Shown piece by piece: positions 23,950 through 36,975 of a DNA stretch of 64,000 nucleotides. Source of the DNA: Litoditis marina (Eukaryota > Nematoda > Chromadorea > Rhabditida > Rhabditidae); assembly GCA_964036275.1 (NCBI GenBank), contig OZ038435.1, forward strand, positions 16,333,920 through 16,397,919, written 5' to 3'. Each line of letters starts with the position of its first letter. The stretch's first letter is position 1. The notes under the pieces are model-generated. The model did not search any database, was not told the origin of the DNA, and worked only from the letters and a program-made list of their open reading frames with translations. The translations under genes and the position numbers were made by a program.

Positions 23950-25300
23950 AACATACTTGAAGTAAATTGAACAAGGTGTAACACAATGCAATAGACTACA
24001 AATGATGGGAACCAACAGATACGTTCAGTTCTAAACCTAGTTAACGGTTTCCAGCAAGTACCTTTTCATGCTTTTGACAGATAGCGGCATTGTTTGATTC
24101 TTGGTTATCTTCAAGTATTTCGAGACAGCTCTTACAGTGAAAAAATGTGCTCTAGTTTTGAATTTCGGCGGATTGAAACGTAATTTCAAACTAGCACAAC
24201 TTGTGCGCGAATTATCGAACTTATAAAAGTTCAATGCAGTGAGGCCTGATTGTTCGTTAACAATTTAACATGATCATGTCAAAAACTTTGCGTCGTTTTT
24301 CAAGTGAATGAAGACCTGACTTTCGGTTTCTAAACACAGCGGACGGTATTTTGCAGTAGTCGCATGAACAACTTCCTAGTAAAGCCATTCTGCACCGATT
24401 CAATCGCTCTAACAGACACCCTTTCGGAGTTAAAGACAGTTCAACGACTTTCAACAAGCGGACGTTTTTCAATATCAAACACTTGAACATATTAAATGTT
24501 CTTCTGATTGCAGCAGCTACTATTCGCTTGCAACGATCAGCAAAGGTTAGACTACTTGTAATAGTGAAATCTAAGTCACGTACAGTTTCACAACCACCTA
24601 TCGTAGTTCCATTTACGGTGTACGCATTCTTAGGATTCCTACTACCAACGTGAAGCACTTTGGTTTTTTCCACTGACAAAGGTAACTCCCACTGAACCGA
24701 CCAAGAATACGCAGTGTCGATGGACTCTTGCAAACGGACTCTAATTTAATTTTCTGAGAAATTTTGGTAAATTTTCGTGCCATCTGCAAAAACCTTGCAA
24801 ACCTACTAAACATGGTTTGAGAAGTAAACTGGGTTTTTCGCAAGTGTAAGCACTGAATAGCAGTGGGGAGAGAGACCCACCTTGAGATACACCACTAGTT
24901 ATTGTAAACACGTCAGATAAACTTTTTTCAACTTTAACTTGAAAAGTTCTGTCTGATAGAAACTTTTAAATCCATTTGACTGTTTGGTAGTGGACTCCAA
25001 GGGCTCGTACCTTGTACAATAACTTGGGATGTGAGACTCGATCAATGTCTTTAGAAAAGACAAAATATACTACATCAGTGAATCTATTCATATCAGTAGC
25101 AAGCGTCCAATCATTCACGCATTCTAGCATCTGTGTTTCAACAGATGTACCCTTTCGAAACTCATGTTGATGCTCAGAAATGATCTTATTTCGATCAAGA
25201 TGGCCAGTCATGTGGTTGTTCGGAATTTTCTCAAATACACGAGCGAAAATAGAAGTAATGCTAATAGGTCTACATTTACGCATACCGAGTACTGCCCTTT
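23950..25300 (-). pseudogene. Decayed CR1-like LINE (reverse transcriptase remnant)
   Basis: Read on the minus strand, 25283-24966 has the N-terminal RT block R-P-I-S-I-T-S and H-Q-H-E-F-R-K-G followed by V-S-H-P-K-L-L. About 24910-24850 has S-G-V-S-Q-G-G and S-P-L-L-F. About 24800 has F-A-D-G where an active enzyme has [YF]-x-D-D, and 24733-24257 has the downstream thumb-like region. The parts lie in different frames with stops between, so it is dead. Its 3' untranslated part (about 23965-24050) matches 28205-28290. Confidence 0.75.
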
Positions 25301-25610
25301 GCCTATGTGCTCATTGCAACAGTAGACATACGTTCATGAATAGACTACTATAAAACGATAGTGACAAAGAGCGTAATGTATCTCAAGTTTCTCTCAGTAC
25401 ATTATCGTGGGCATCAACAAATGATTTTTATATCAGGTGTCATACAAATTATATCTGTAATAAGTCATATATGCAAATTGTAGTCCTCGTTGACGTAGTG
25501 CGGTATCCATGCTTGGTTGAACACAATGTGTTGTTGTCTTATTGAATTTATTAAAACGACACATTTTCTTGTTCACCTATTATTTGTTGCGAAGACAGAT
25601 TATTCAGGTC

Positions 25611-28600
25611 ATGAAACACCTTTCTGGGCAAGACGAATGTGAAATGTCGGCTTCTTTTGCGAGGGAGCCCATTATCAAGGGGTTACTCGCAGGGAAAATC
25701 TTATTTTGCGTTCTAGGTATTGTACTGCCGGTTGTACTTATCAGAAAAATGGTGAGGATGAACTTTGTAACTTTCTCAAGTGTAATAAATGTTTGAAAAA
25801 GTTAATAAATTTCTCAAATGTATGATTTCTGGATGAAACTGTTCACAGTTTGCCCAACAACCGGTAGTTCTAGATATGTAGCTAGACCCAGAACTAAAGT
25901 ATCATGCACATTTCTTCTATATTCCATGTTTGAACTTTTACGATCAATAGTAATCACAAAATATATTCGCAGCATATTTATGAACATCGAGAAAACTGAA
26001 ATCTGCAGAGGTAAGTTCCTGGTTGAAGAATGTGCATGTAGCATCTGCTTCTAACATCATAGCAGTTCAAACATTTTTTTTGATGGTTCTAAAAAAATTA
26101 ATTGATGATATTGTTTTCGGCTCACCACCCTTGACCATTTTGTTTTTCGAAAATCCATACCCATCGTATCTGTTTCGAGGGCGTCAAGTGGCTTCTTCAT
26201 CCAAATGCCAAAGTGCTATTTCTAAACCACGTGTTTTGGGCCGTGGAAGTTCCCGTCGCTCGCTTTCTTGCTCACTCATATAACCTTATCAGGTAAGTAA
26301 ATTTTTTCCTACCACTTCTTTGCATTTATTCAATCTATATTTATCTTGTTTTCCTGAGCAAACTACAGATCATTGTGCTCTCGTTCGTTTCACCATCTTT
26401 GTGTCCTCTCGTCATTATTAAATTACAGCTGATTACATTATCATGAACTGGAAACATAAAACATGAACATAGTTGTCAGGTTAGTTGATCAAGTGCAAAA
26501 TGTTCTGGTTTGACTCGACTCCAAACTTTGTGTCGAATTTTTATAGTCGATCTGAGTTGTGTTCGACTCTTTGTACTCTGGATAATTTATTGTGATAATC
26601 AACTCAGTTTTCCATCAATCAAGTCAGTTTTAGGCTATCCTATCTTCATGAAGATTCATGTCAGTACAAAATTCCCACTCTTTACATGTTTCTCATGCAC
26701 ACCACCCCCATGTTTGGTGAATGTGGAGAGTTCATAACAATGTTCTCAATCTGTCTCGAGCGAGTGGTGTCTACTATAACACCGATCCGTTATGAAAAAG
26801 TACAAAACAATATATTCGGAATTGTGTTAGCCGTCATCTCGGCAAGTTTTTGGTTCAAAATCTACCGTAGTCATGATTCACACTTTTTCTACTGTCCTGA
26901 CTGACTGCATTTCAATATTTTTGAAACAAAAAAATATACCTGTTGCAATAGAGAATCAGCATAGGATTAGGGAATCCAACTTTTCAATTACAAATACCTG
27001 CTGAAACCGAGAAGTCAGTGAGCATTTTTCTGTGTGTCCTTGATCCTCGTCTTCTACTTACTGATTGAACTTTTAAAAATAGATGTTTAACATACGACTA
27101 TTCCACGTTTCGTAGCAAACTTCTACGTATACTTGTCACTTATTTCAAGTTCAGTCACTTTTTCAGTCCTTCACATCGGTCGCATTACCATTGCTAATTC
27201 TTCTACATGATTTGGATTTCGACAATTTCGTTCAGTCATTTGCTTACCGAACCTCGATGATACAAATGCGGCGAAAGGTACTTTTCTCGAAAATCGAATG
27301 TATATACAATACCTACGTTCAACATTTTGAGTCAGATAGTCAAACTAGCTGAACGGAAACGTTGGCAGTAGTTAGATAGACCACAATCTTGATTGAGACA
27401 TTGAATAATGTCTCCGAATGACAGAGGTTTCAAAAATTATGGTATTCAGAGCCACAGTGAAGCATCGTTGACTTTTGGTAAATTAATTCTAGAAATATGA
27501 TATCGTCTACCTCTACGTTTTTATTGTTTGCTTGTTTAACAAGTTAAAAGTGTTTGATAATTATGCTTTAAAACTGAACCAATCTGAGTGAAACATGTAA
27601 CCAGAGGCAAATCTTTCAAAGTGTGCACACTACGGCTTGCGCATTTGTCCGTGAGTTCCACGTTCATCGCTTTCCCGCTCACAACGCGTGATTCACGTGA
27701 CAATTATAATTTTTACAGACTGTCACAAAAATTCTCACAGGAACTGAGGTCTGTAGCATTATTATGTTTGCAATCAGTCTTGTTCAAAACAAACGCACAC
27801 TACGGAGATTTCAGAAGACCACTCATGTTAACTTGAGTAACAAGTACCAGGTATCTCACTGCCAGAATGTATGAAATAAATTTCAGATAGACGTTGTCTG
27901 ATATTTCATGCCAAAAGCTGCAATAGATTATTCAATCTGTCATGCGTAATCTAGCTTATTTTAAGCCAAACATTGAGACGAACAATCTCAAAAATAGTAA
28001 CTACATTGATTATTGATGATGATTTATTACGCAAATGAAAGCGTGAAAAATATGAAAAATAGGAATGAAAAAGTAAGAAGAAACCAGAAGTTGAGATACA
28101 ACATTGGATAATACAGTCACAGAATGAAATATGAACACAATGCAGTAACGAGTACAGTAACACGATGTATATATAAAAGTTGTCACAAAAGTACAATCAG
28201 AAACTGAACAAGGTGTAACACAATGCATTAGACTACGAATAGTGGGAACTAACAGATACGTTCAATTCTAAACCTAGTTAATAACCTAGATTATTACCCC
28301 TATGCAAAATGAATGTTTCAGACAATCAAAACTAGCAGGTATGGCATTTCGAATTTTGAAGGCTTCTCGATTTCGCCAAAACTGTCACGCATAACATTAT
28401 CGCATCGAAACTATCAAAACCGATGAGAAATCCTCTTGCACATAATTTAAAGATCGTTTATAAAGATGAGATGTCTTTCAGTTGTTTGTAAGAGCAACGT
28501 GAAAAACTATTGCGTAAGGCTTCGCATTGTGTCTTTGTTCTGACTGTAATCATGTTTTCAGATAACCGAAAACAGAAACCTGTTACGGGTATTTGTTCCA

Positions 28601-29454
28601 ATTTGTCTTCTTCATGCACTTGTGTTTTGTGTTTGGTCAGTGTCTTCCTCTCTTTATCCCGTGGTAAGTGCCATGTGGTGAATTTACCTGATCACATGTT
28701 TTGAGAAAACGTGTTGTTTTCGCTCACACACGCCAACCGAGCATTGAATTTAATAACATTTGACATACGGGAAGTCAATAGACACGCAAAAGATTAAGAA
28801 ATTTCACAATCTTCTCAGTTGTAATCAACACAATCCACTGCGATTAATCGACAATCAGTATACACCAGATTTAAACTAGTTTAATCTTATTCATGTGCTA
28901 TGTGCTAACAGGTGATAGCGCATTTTAGATTTTAATATACTAACTTTTATTTGAACATTTCTTGTATGTTTAAGCTTTGTTTTTTGTTCACTGAAGTAAC
29001 TTCTTCACAGCTATACTATGACAGCGTTACAGTGTGAATTTCAGTTTCACCCAGAAATGGACGCTATTTCACACATGGTTTGGATGTCAATTGTCAGTCA
29101 GGTGAGAGTTCAAACTCAGTTATGACCTTTCAAAATTCCAAAGAATGAATAGTATGGAACAAAATGCATTAAACTGTATGTCTACATAAAATATTAATTT
29201 TGTATGGCATACATCATACATATTGGGTCTACCAAAATTTCGATATAAACTAGACTAACAATAGCAGTCAATCTACGGAGACTAATTGAAAACTGTTAAT
29301 TACACTTTAGGCTCAACTCTACTCAGTTCTCATGCCAACAGTTCTCTTCTTCATTCTGAGAAAAAGATCATCGTCTGTATCAGTGATCAACATCAATTTA
29401 CCTCAAGATGCATACTTCAAAGGCCTGGACAAACTTTTTGAGAAACCACCATAG
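25611..29454 (+). CDS. Nematode-type serpentine chemoreceptor (Sra/Srab-like), multi-exon, model partial
   Basis: I read these exons: 25611-25751 (start and first membrane helix), 26180-26292, 26628 to about 26880, 27167-27277, 28562-28663, 29033-29101 and 29311-29454 (stop TAG). Most have GT donors and AG acceptors in phase. Exon 2 carries H-P-N-A-K-V-L-F. Exon 3 carries a disulphide-type Cys, then C-L-E-R-V-V-S-T and R-Y-E-K-V, the hallmark after helix 3 of nematode Sra-superfamily receptors. Exon 28562 has T-E-N-R-N-L-L-R before helix 6. The last exon has L-Y-S-V-L-M-P-T and a basic tail. These would be G-protein-coupled receptors of sensory neurons. The end of exon 3, the exon 2 acceptor (TTTCGAG) and an exon between 27277 and 28562 are unsettled, so decay cannot be excluded. 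Confidence 0.6.
28010..28290 (-). mobile_element. LINE 3'-end fragment inside a receptor intron
   Basis: On the minus strand the segment runs from AACCTAGGTTATTAACTAGG through CTAATGCATTGTGTTACACC to a TAATAAATCATCATCAATAAT tail. The first part matches the 3' region of the LINE at 23950-25300. It is a short 5'-truncated insertion in the intron before 28562. Confidence 0.6.
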
Positions 29455-31337
29455 TTCCACTGTACTGGCGGAATATTAGCTTTCTCAAAATCTACCAGAT
29501 TCATCATTTACCAAATTATTGTGATGGACTTTCATTGCTGTCTAGTAACTAGGTTGTAGAGAATGTGCGATGTAGCTCGTTAATCCTGATGTAATTCATA
29601 AAAATATGTGACCAGTTTGTAAATGTTAGTATGGCGCCCCTTGAGGAGAATCATGAATTAACCACTTCCTCCAAAACAGTTATACTGTGGAACCACAAGA
29701 GAAGAAATCGTTTCTGCATACAAAAGTTTCTTATAACTTATTCACCAAAATTGATCTGGCCCGAGGCTCGAATATGCATCACCTCGGATAACCATCGAAC
29801 CTATACTTCAAAGCCGGCCTGTGTTACTGCTTTTACGAACAATCACAATTAGTTTAGTCTCGGATCTTCATGAAACAGAAAATCCATATCGTTGCATCGT
29901 GTCACTCAACCACAAAACAGGTTTCTTCGAATTCTCTGATATTCAAATAACAAAATGCAATTAACATTTCACGGTGATATTTGTAGCAGGAATGTTGTTA
30001 TTCAAGTAATCTGTGATACGTAGGCTACAATTCGGAAATGGCGCCAGACAGTGTTCCTACTGTAACGAAAAGTATTCGGACAAATAGAAAATGGAAACAC
30101 AGTGGATTGTGTTCGATAATCGCTCAAACTGTCCAGTTTGGGTCTGTTCTGTGGAAAACAGAATGGTTTTTCCGAAGAAGGGGTATGTCTAAAGATAAGT
30201 TTGTTCTTCGCAGAACATAGAGTTGATGTGGCAGATTCTGTTTCAGTGAAGAATCATTGCTAGGTGCACGCTCGGTCACAGAATTTTCTTCGTACGTTTG
30301 TGCATCCGAGGGTCCACTATCAAAATTTACTAGTCACTAAAATCGCCGATGTTTCATTCTTACGTTGCCGGAAAATTGTAATCTGCAACTGATATCGTCA
30401 CTTTTGAAGGAAGGGCGAATAAATCGTGAGGTAGACGATCTCGATGACCTGGAAAGGTCATTGCTCTCGGGCAAGATTTTGGGACTTCGAAATAATTTAG
30501 TTCGCTTCATATCGTTTTGAAATCGAGACGGTATTCTCGATAGATGAAGTTGACACGACCGGGGAGGTAGTGTTTGAGGGGGCGGACTCATGAATGTACG
30601 TCATCGCTGTTATTTTTTTCCCGATAGGGTGTTCTTCTTTTTTTGTTTCAAACGTTCCAATGTTGTCGTATCTGATCTTGTTAGAATCTGACATGAGTTG
30701 GTTGGATTTCATCCTTGTGACTATTGTGTCTGTATTTACGGCGTAGTTTCTCTGTATCCGAGAGCGGCAACTCTTCTGATACAACGGTCAACCAAATCCA
30801 ACTTACAAACGTACGTTTGACAAAATGGAGGTGAAACCCACAAGCTTTTGCGAGCGAGAACAACTTTTTTTATTGCCGATCGGAAAACTATGAACAACAT
30901 ATTATAAAAAAACAGCTGATCATGTTTTATGAGATGATGGAAAATAGCAGCTGGCTTGTTTTTCTGACTGTTGAAACTGTCCACACTGAGTGAGTTGAGC
31001 TTGATGCGAACTCCCGATCACGTCAGTGTTATTTTTTCTCAAAAGAACAAACTTCAAAGAGTACTATGCTGACTTGCAGTTTTGTTGCGTTACGTGAGAA
31101 TTGATTTTCTTCTATCTGAATGGACGTGTCGCGCCGGTTGTACTGTACTGTTTGCTGTACTGTAGAAGTCCACGCAGAAATGACAGAAACGTATCAGATT
31201 TACAGTTAGCTATTCGATGTTTTTTTCAAAAGTTTCACTTTCAATTTTTGACAAAAAATTTAATTGCAAAGTTTATAAAATACTTGCACTACTTAAAAGG
31301 CTTTTCAAACCAACTCGAGTATAATAGTATGAGCAGT
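29455..31337. other. No recognised gene
   Basis: AT-rich sequence between the receptor stop and the tRNA array. Short open frames exist (plus 30038-30220, 60 codons; minus 30784-30497, polar and Ser/Thr-rich). None shows a recognisable domain or a convincing set of splice sites. It may hold exons of an unrecognised host gene. Confidence 0.4.
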
Positions 31338-31437
31338 GGACCCTTACGGCTTGTGTGATATTTATCAGCCACGCAACTATGCGTTGGTCTCTGCAACATG
31401 CGGTGGGGAGTACACTTCCTTGCCTCTCGTATAACAT

Positions 31438-31510
31438 GCTTCCGTAGCGCAGTCGGCAGCGCGTCAGTCTCATAATCTGAAGGTCGTGAGTTCGAGCCTC
31501 ACCGGGAGCA
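31438..31510 (+). tRNA. tRNA-Met(CAT), elongator
   Basis: First plus-oriented copy, intact cloverleaf; its left flank joins non-repeat DNA at about 31338. Confidence 0.95.
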
Positions 31511-31888
31511 ATGTTTTGTTTTTCAGCAATCTATTTTTAAAAATGCGTTCTAAACTTTGAATTCAGGTCAGCTTTGTGCTACATTTGCTTTCTACCTAAG
31601 TAAATGACCTAATTAAATTCACTAATCCTTATCACCTTCTAACATGACCCTAACTGTAAGATTTGGTTGGTAAAATTTGTTGCTCTCTAGAAAACTAACT
31701 TTAGAATCAGAAAATTTATGAAAACTGTCATATTCTCCGTCTATGGTGGGTAAATAACACTTTTACCAAAAAAACGTAGTTGGTTTTCTCGCCTACAGCT
31801 GACAACTGTGTTTTATCAGCCACGCAACTATGCGTTGGTCTCTGCAACATGCGGTGGGGAGTATACTTCCTTGCCTCTCGTATAAGAT

Positions 31889-31961
31889 GCTTCCGTAGCG
31901 CAGTCGGCAGCGCGTCAGTCTCATAATCTGAAGGTCGTGAGTTCGAGCCTCACCGGGAGCA
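31889..31961 (+). tRNA. tRNA-Met(CAT), elongator
   Basis: Intact. The upstream flank reads TATAAGATGC instead of TATAACATGC. Confidence 0.95.
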
Positions 31962-32339
31962 ATGTTTTGTTTTTCAGCAATCTATTTTTAAAAATGCGTT
32001 TTAAACTTCGAATTCAGGTCAGCTTTGTGCTACATTTGCTTTTTACCTAAGTAAATGACCTAATTAAATTCACTAATCCTTATCACCTTCTAACATGACC
32101 CTAACTGTAAGATTTGGTTGGTAAAATATGTTGCTCTCTAGAAAACTAACTTTAGAATCAGAAAATTTATGAAAACTGTCATATTCTCCGTCTATGGTGG
32201 GTAAATAACACTTTTACCAAAAAAACGAAGTTGGTTTTCTCGCCTACAGCTGACAACTGTGTTTTATCAGCCACGCAACTATGCGTTGGTCTCTGCAACA
32301 TGCGGTGGGGAGTACACTTCCTTGCCTCTCGTATAACAT

Positions 32340-32412
32340 GCTTCCGTAGCGCAGTCGGCAGCGCGTCAGTCTCATAATCTGAAGGTCGTGAGTTCGAGCC
32401 TCACCGGGAGCA
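32340..32412 (+). tRNA. tRNA-Met(CAT), elongator
   Basis: Intact copy, no change seen. Confidence 0.95.
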
Positions 32413-32783
32413 ATGTTTTGTTTTTCAGCAATCTATTTTTAAAAATGCGTTTTAAACTTCGAATTCAGGTCAGCTTTGTGCTACATTTGCTTTTTACCTA
32501 AGTAGGACCTAATTAAATTCACTAATTCTTATTACCTTCCACCATGACCCCAACTGTAAGATTTGGCTTTGAAAATATGTTGCTTTCTAGAAAACAAAAA
32601 ACCAGAAAATTCATGAAAATTGTTAGATTCTCCGTCTATGGTGGGTTAATAACACTTTTACCAAAGAAACGTAGTTGGTTCTCTCGCCTACAGCTGACAA
32701 CTGTGTTTTATCAGCCACGCAACTATGCGTTGGTCTCTGCAACATGCGGTGGGGAGTACACTTCCTTGCCTCTCGTATAACAT

Positions 32784-32856
32784 GCTTCCGTAGCGCAGTC
32801 GGCAGCGCGTCAGTCTCATAATCTGAAGGTCGTGAGTTCGAGCCTCACCGGGAGCA
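32784..32856 (+). tRNA. tRNA-Met(CAT), elongator
   Basis: Intact copy in a unit nearly identical to the next one. Confidence 0.95.
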
Positions 32857-33227
32857 ATGTTTTGTTTTTCAGCAATCTATTTTTAAAAATGCGTTTTAAA
32901 CTTCGAATTCAGGTCAGCTTTGTGCTACATTTGCTTTTTACCTAAGTAGGACCTAATTAAATTCACTAATTCTTATTACCTTCCACCATGACCCCAACTG
33001 TAAGATTTGGCTTTGAAAATATGTTGCTTTCTAGAAAACAAAAAACCAGAAAATTCATGAAAATTGTTAGATTCTCCGTCTATGGTGGGTTAATAACACT
33101 TTTACCAAAGAAACGTAGTTGGTTCTCTCGCCTACAGCTGACAACTGTGTTTTATCAGCCACGCAACTATGCGTTGGTCTCTGCAACATGCGGTGGGGAG
33201 TACACTTCCTTGCCTCTCGTATAACAT

Positions 33228-33300
33228 GCTTCCGTAGCGCAGTCGGCAGCGCGTCAGTCTCATAATCTGAAGGTCGTGAGTTCGAGCCTCACCGGGAGCA
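33228..33300 (+). tRNA. tRNA-Met(CAT), elongator
   Basis: Intact copy, 444 bp after its twin. Confidence 0.95.
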
Positions 33301-33670
33301 ATGTTTTGTTTTTCAGCAATCTATTTTTAAAAATGCGTTTTAAACTTCGAATTCAGGTCAGCTTTGTGCTACATTTGCTTTTTACCTAAGTAGGACCTAA
33401 TTAAATTCACTAATTCTTATTACCTTCCACCATGACCCCAACTGTAAGATTTGGCTTTGAAAACATGTTGCTTTCTAGAAAACAAAAAACCAGAAAATTC
33501 ATGAAAATTGTTAGATTCTCGTCTATGGTGGGTTAATAACACTTTTACCAAAGAAACGTAGTTGGTTCTCTCGCCTACAGCTGACAACTGTGTTTTATCA
33601 GCCACGCAACTATGCGTTGGTCTCTGCAACATGCGGTGGGGAGTACACTTCCTTGCCTCTCGTATAACAT

Positions 33671-33743
33671 GCTTCCGTAGCGCAGTCGGCAGCGCGTCAG
33701 TCTCATAATCTGAAGGTCGTGAGTTCGAGCCTCACCGGGAGCA
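33671..33743 (+). tRNA. tRNA-Met(CAT), elongator, last plus copy
   Basis: Intact; the inversion junction begins about 40 bp after its 3' end. Confidence 0.95.
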
Positions 33744-33795
33744 ACGTTTTGTTTTTCAGCAATCTATTTTTAAAAATGCGTTGCGCTACGGAAGC
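33744..33795. other. Inversion junction with truncated tRNA-Met 5' end
   Basis: The trailer of the last plus unit (to AAAAATGCGT) joins directly to TGCGCTACGGAAGC, the first 14 nt of a tRNA-Met read on the minus strand, followed by a minus-oriented upstream flank. Everything to the right is inverted relative to 31338-33743. Confidence 0.85.
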
Positions 33796-34165
33796 ATGTT
33801 ATACGAGAGGCAAGGAAGTGTACTCCCCACCGCATGTTGCAGAGACCAACGCATAGTTGCGTGGCTGATAAAACACAGTTGTCAGCTGTAGGCGGGAAAA
33901 CCAACTACGTTTTTTTGGTAAAAGTGTTATTAACCCACCATAGACGAGAATCTAACAATTTTCATGAATTTTCTGGTTTTTTGTTTTCTAGAAAGCAACA
34001 TATTTTCAAAGCCAAATCTTACAGTTGGGGTCATGGTGGAAGGTAATAGGAATTAGTAAATTTAATTAGGTCCTACTTAGGTAAAAAGCAAATGTAGCAC
34101 AAAGCTGACCTGAATTCGAAGTTTAAAACGCATTTTTAAAAATAGATTGCTGAAATACAAAACAT

Positions 34166-34238
34166 TGCTCCCGGTGAGGCTCGAACTCACGACCTTCAGA
34201 TTATGAGACTGACGCGCTGCCGACTGCGCTACGGAAGC
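34166..34238 (-). tRNA. tRNA-Met(CAT), elongator
   Basis: Intact tRNA body. The second T-run of its terminator is broken (TGTATTTC). Confidence 0.93.
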
Positions 34239-34610
34239 ATGTTATACGAGAGGCAAGGAAGTGTACTCCCCACCGCATGTTGCAGAGACCAACGCATAGT
34301 TGCGTGGCTGATAAAACACAGTTGTCAGCTGTAGGCGAGAAAACCAACTACGTTTCTTTGGTAAACGTGTTATTAACCCACCATAGACGGAGAATCTAAC
34401 AATTTTCATGAATTTTCTGGTTTTTTTGTTTTCTAGAAAGCAACATATTTTCAAAGCCAAATCTTACAGTTGGGGTCATGGTAGAAGGTAATAAGAATTA
34501 GTGAATTTAATTAGGTCCTACTTAGGTAAAAAGCAAATGTAGCACAAAGCTGACCTGAATTCGAAGTTTAAAACGCATTTTTAAAAATAGATTGCTGAAA
34601 AACAAAACAT

Positions 34611-34683
34611 TGCTCCCGGTGAGGCTCGAACTCACGACCTTCAGATTATGAGACTGACGCGCTGCCGACTGCGCTACGGAAGC
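34611..34683 (-). tRNA. tRNA-Met(CAT), elongator
   Basis: Intact copy, no change seen. Confidence 0.95.
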
Positions 34684-35099
34684 ATGTTATACGAGAGGCA
34701 AGGAAGTGTACTCCCCACCGCATGTTGCAGAGACCAACGCATAGTTGCGTGGCTGATAAAACACAGTTGTCAGATGTAGGCGAGAAAACCAACTACGTTT
34801 TTTTGGTAAAAGTGTTATTTACCCACCATAGACGGAGAATATGACAGTTTTCATAAATTTTCTGATTCTAAAGTTAGTTTTCTAGAGAGCAATAAATTTT
34901 CTGATTCTAAAGTTAGTTTTCTAGAGAGCAACAAATTTTAAAAACCAAATCTTACAGTTAGGGTCATGTTAGAAGGTGATAAGGATTAGTGAATTTAATT
35001 AGGTCATTTACTTAGGTAGAAAGCAAATGTAGCACAAAGCTGACCTAAATTCGAAGTTTAAAACGCATTTTTAAAAATAGATTGCTGAAAACAAAACAT

Positions 35100-35172
35100 T
35101 GCTCCCGGTGAGGCTCGAACTCACGACCTTCAGATTATGAGACTGACGCGCTGCCGACTGCGCTACGGAAGC
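35100..35172 (-). tRNA. tRNA-Met(CAT), elongator
   Basis: Intact. The preceding unit carries a small 45-bp duplication in its flank (34855-34935). Confidence 0.95.
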
Positions 35173-35550
35173 ATGTTATACGAGAGGCAAGGAAGTGTAC
35201 TTCCCACCGCATGTTGCAGAGACCAACGCATAGTTGCGTGGCTGATAAAACACAGTTGCCAGCTGTAGGCGATAAAACCAACTACGTTTTTTTGGTAAAA
35301 GTGTTATTTACCCACCATAGACGGAGAATATGACAGTTTTCATGAATTTTCTGATTCTAAAGTTGGTTTTCTAGAGAGCAACATATTTTATCAACCAAAT
35401 CTTACAGTTAGGGTCATGTTAGAAGGTGATAAGGATTAGTGAATTTAATTAGGTCATTTACTTAGGTAGAAAGCAAATGTAGCACAAAGCTGACCTGAAT
35501 TCGAAGTTTAAAACGCATTTTTAAAAATAGATTGCTGAAAAACAAAACAT

Positions 35551-35623
35551 TGCTCTCGGTGAGGCTCGAACTCACGACCTTCAGATTATGAGACTGACGC
35601 GCTGCCGACTGCGCTACGGAAGC
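35551..35623 (-). tRNA. tRNA-Met(CAT), acceptor-stem variant
   Basis: The 3' acceptor strand is CGAGAGC instead of CGGGAGC, giving a C-A mismatch at pair 5-68. It may be weakened. Confidence 0.85.
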
Positions 35624-36001
35624 ATGTTATACGAGAGGCAAGGAAGTGTACTTCCCACCGCATGTTGCAGAGACCAACGCATAGTTGCGTGGCTGATAAA
35701 ACACAGTTGCCAGCTGTAGGCGATAAAACCAACTACGTTTTTTTGGTAAAAGTGTTATTTACCCACCATAGACGGAGAATATGACAGTTTTCATGAATTT
35801 TCTAATTCTAAAGTTGGTTTTCTAGAGAGCAACATATTTTATCAACCAAATCTTACAGTTAGGGTCATGTTAGAAGGTGATAAGGATTAGTGAATTTAAT
35901 TAGGTCATTTACTTAGGTAGAAAGCAAATGTAGCACAAAGCTGACCTGAATTCGAAGTTTAAAACGCATTTTTAAAAATAGATTGCTGAAAAACAAAACA
36001 T

Positions 36002-36074
36002 TGCTCTCGGTGAGGCTCGAACTCACGACCTTCAGATTATGAGACTGACGCGCTGCCGACTGCGCTACGGAAGC
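36002..36074 (-). tRNA. tRNA-Met(CAT), acceptor-stem variant
   Basis: Same C5-A68 mismatch as the preceding copy, so the variant was copied with its unit. Confidence 0.85.
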
Positions 36075-36451
36075 ATGTTATACGAGAGGCAAGGAAGTGT
36101 ACTCCCCACCGCATGTTGCAGAGACCAACGCATAGTTGCGTGGCTGATAAAACACAGTTGTCAGCTGTAGGCGAGAAAACCAACTACGTTTTTTTGGTAA
36201 AAGTGTTATTTACCCACCATAGACGGAGAATATGACAGTTTTCATAAATTTTCTGATTCTAAAGTTAGTTTTCTAGAGAGCAACAAATTTTACCTACCAA
36301 ATCTTACAGTTAGGGTCATGTTAGAAGGTGATAAGGATTAGTGAATTTAATTAGGTCATTTACTTAGGTAGAAAGCAAATGTAGCACAAAGCTGACCTGA
36401 ATTCGAAGTTTAAACGCATTTTTAAAAATAGATTGCTGAAAAACAAAACAT

Positions 36452-36524
36452 TGCTCCCGGTGAGGCTCGAACTCACGACCTTCAGATTATGAGACTGACG
36501 CGCTGCCGACTGCGCTACGGAAGC
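36452..36524 (-). tRNA. tRNA-Met(CAT), elongator
   Basis: Intact copy, no change seen. Confidence 0.95.
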
Positions 36525-36902
36525 ATGTTATACGAGAGGCAAGGAAGTGTACTCCCCACCGCATGTTGCAAAGACCAACGCATAGTTGCGTGGCTGATAA
36601 AACACAGTTGTCAGCTGTAGGCGAGAAAACCGACTACGTTTTTTTGGTAAAAGTGTTATTTACCCACCATGGACGGAGAATATGACAGTTTTCATAAATT
36701 TTCTGATTCTAAAGTTAGTTTTCTAGAGAGCAACATATTTTACCAACCAAATCTTACAGTTAGGGTCATGTTAGAAGGTGATAAGGATTAGTGAATTTAA
36801 TTAGGTCATTTACTTAGGTAGAAAGCAAATGTAGCACAAAGCTGACCTAAATTCGAAGTTTAAAACGCATTTTTAAAAATAGATTGATGAAAAACAAAAC
36901 AT

Positions 36903-36975
36903 TGCTCCCGGTGAGGCTCGAACTCACGACCTTCAGATTATGAGACTGACGCGCTGCCGACTGCGCTACGGAAGC
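36903..36975 (-). tRNA. tRNA-Met(CAT), elongator
   Basis: Intact. The trailer reads GATTGATGAAAAAC on the plus strand, a marker shared with the copy at 38246. Confidence 0.95.

Larger units (their letters stand above)
31338..33743. repeat. tRNA-Met tandem array, plus-oriented block (six units)
   Basis: Six units of 440-450 bp with the tRNA on the plus strand. Units 4 and 5 (32544-33220) are almost identical over their full length, indicating very recent duplication or gene conversion. The flanking 72-78-codon frames are unit artefacts. Confidence 0.9.
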
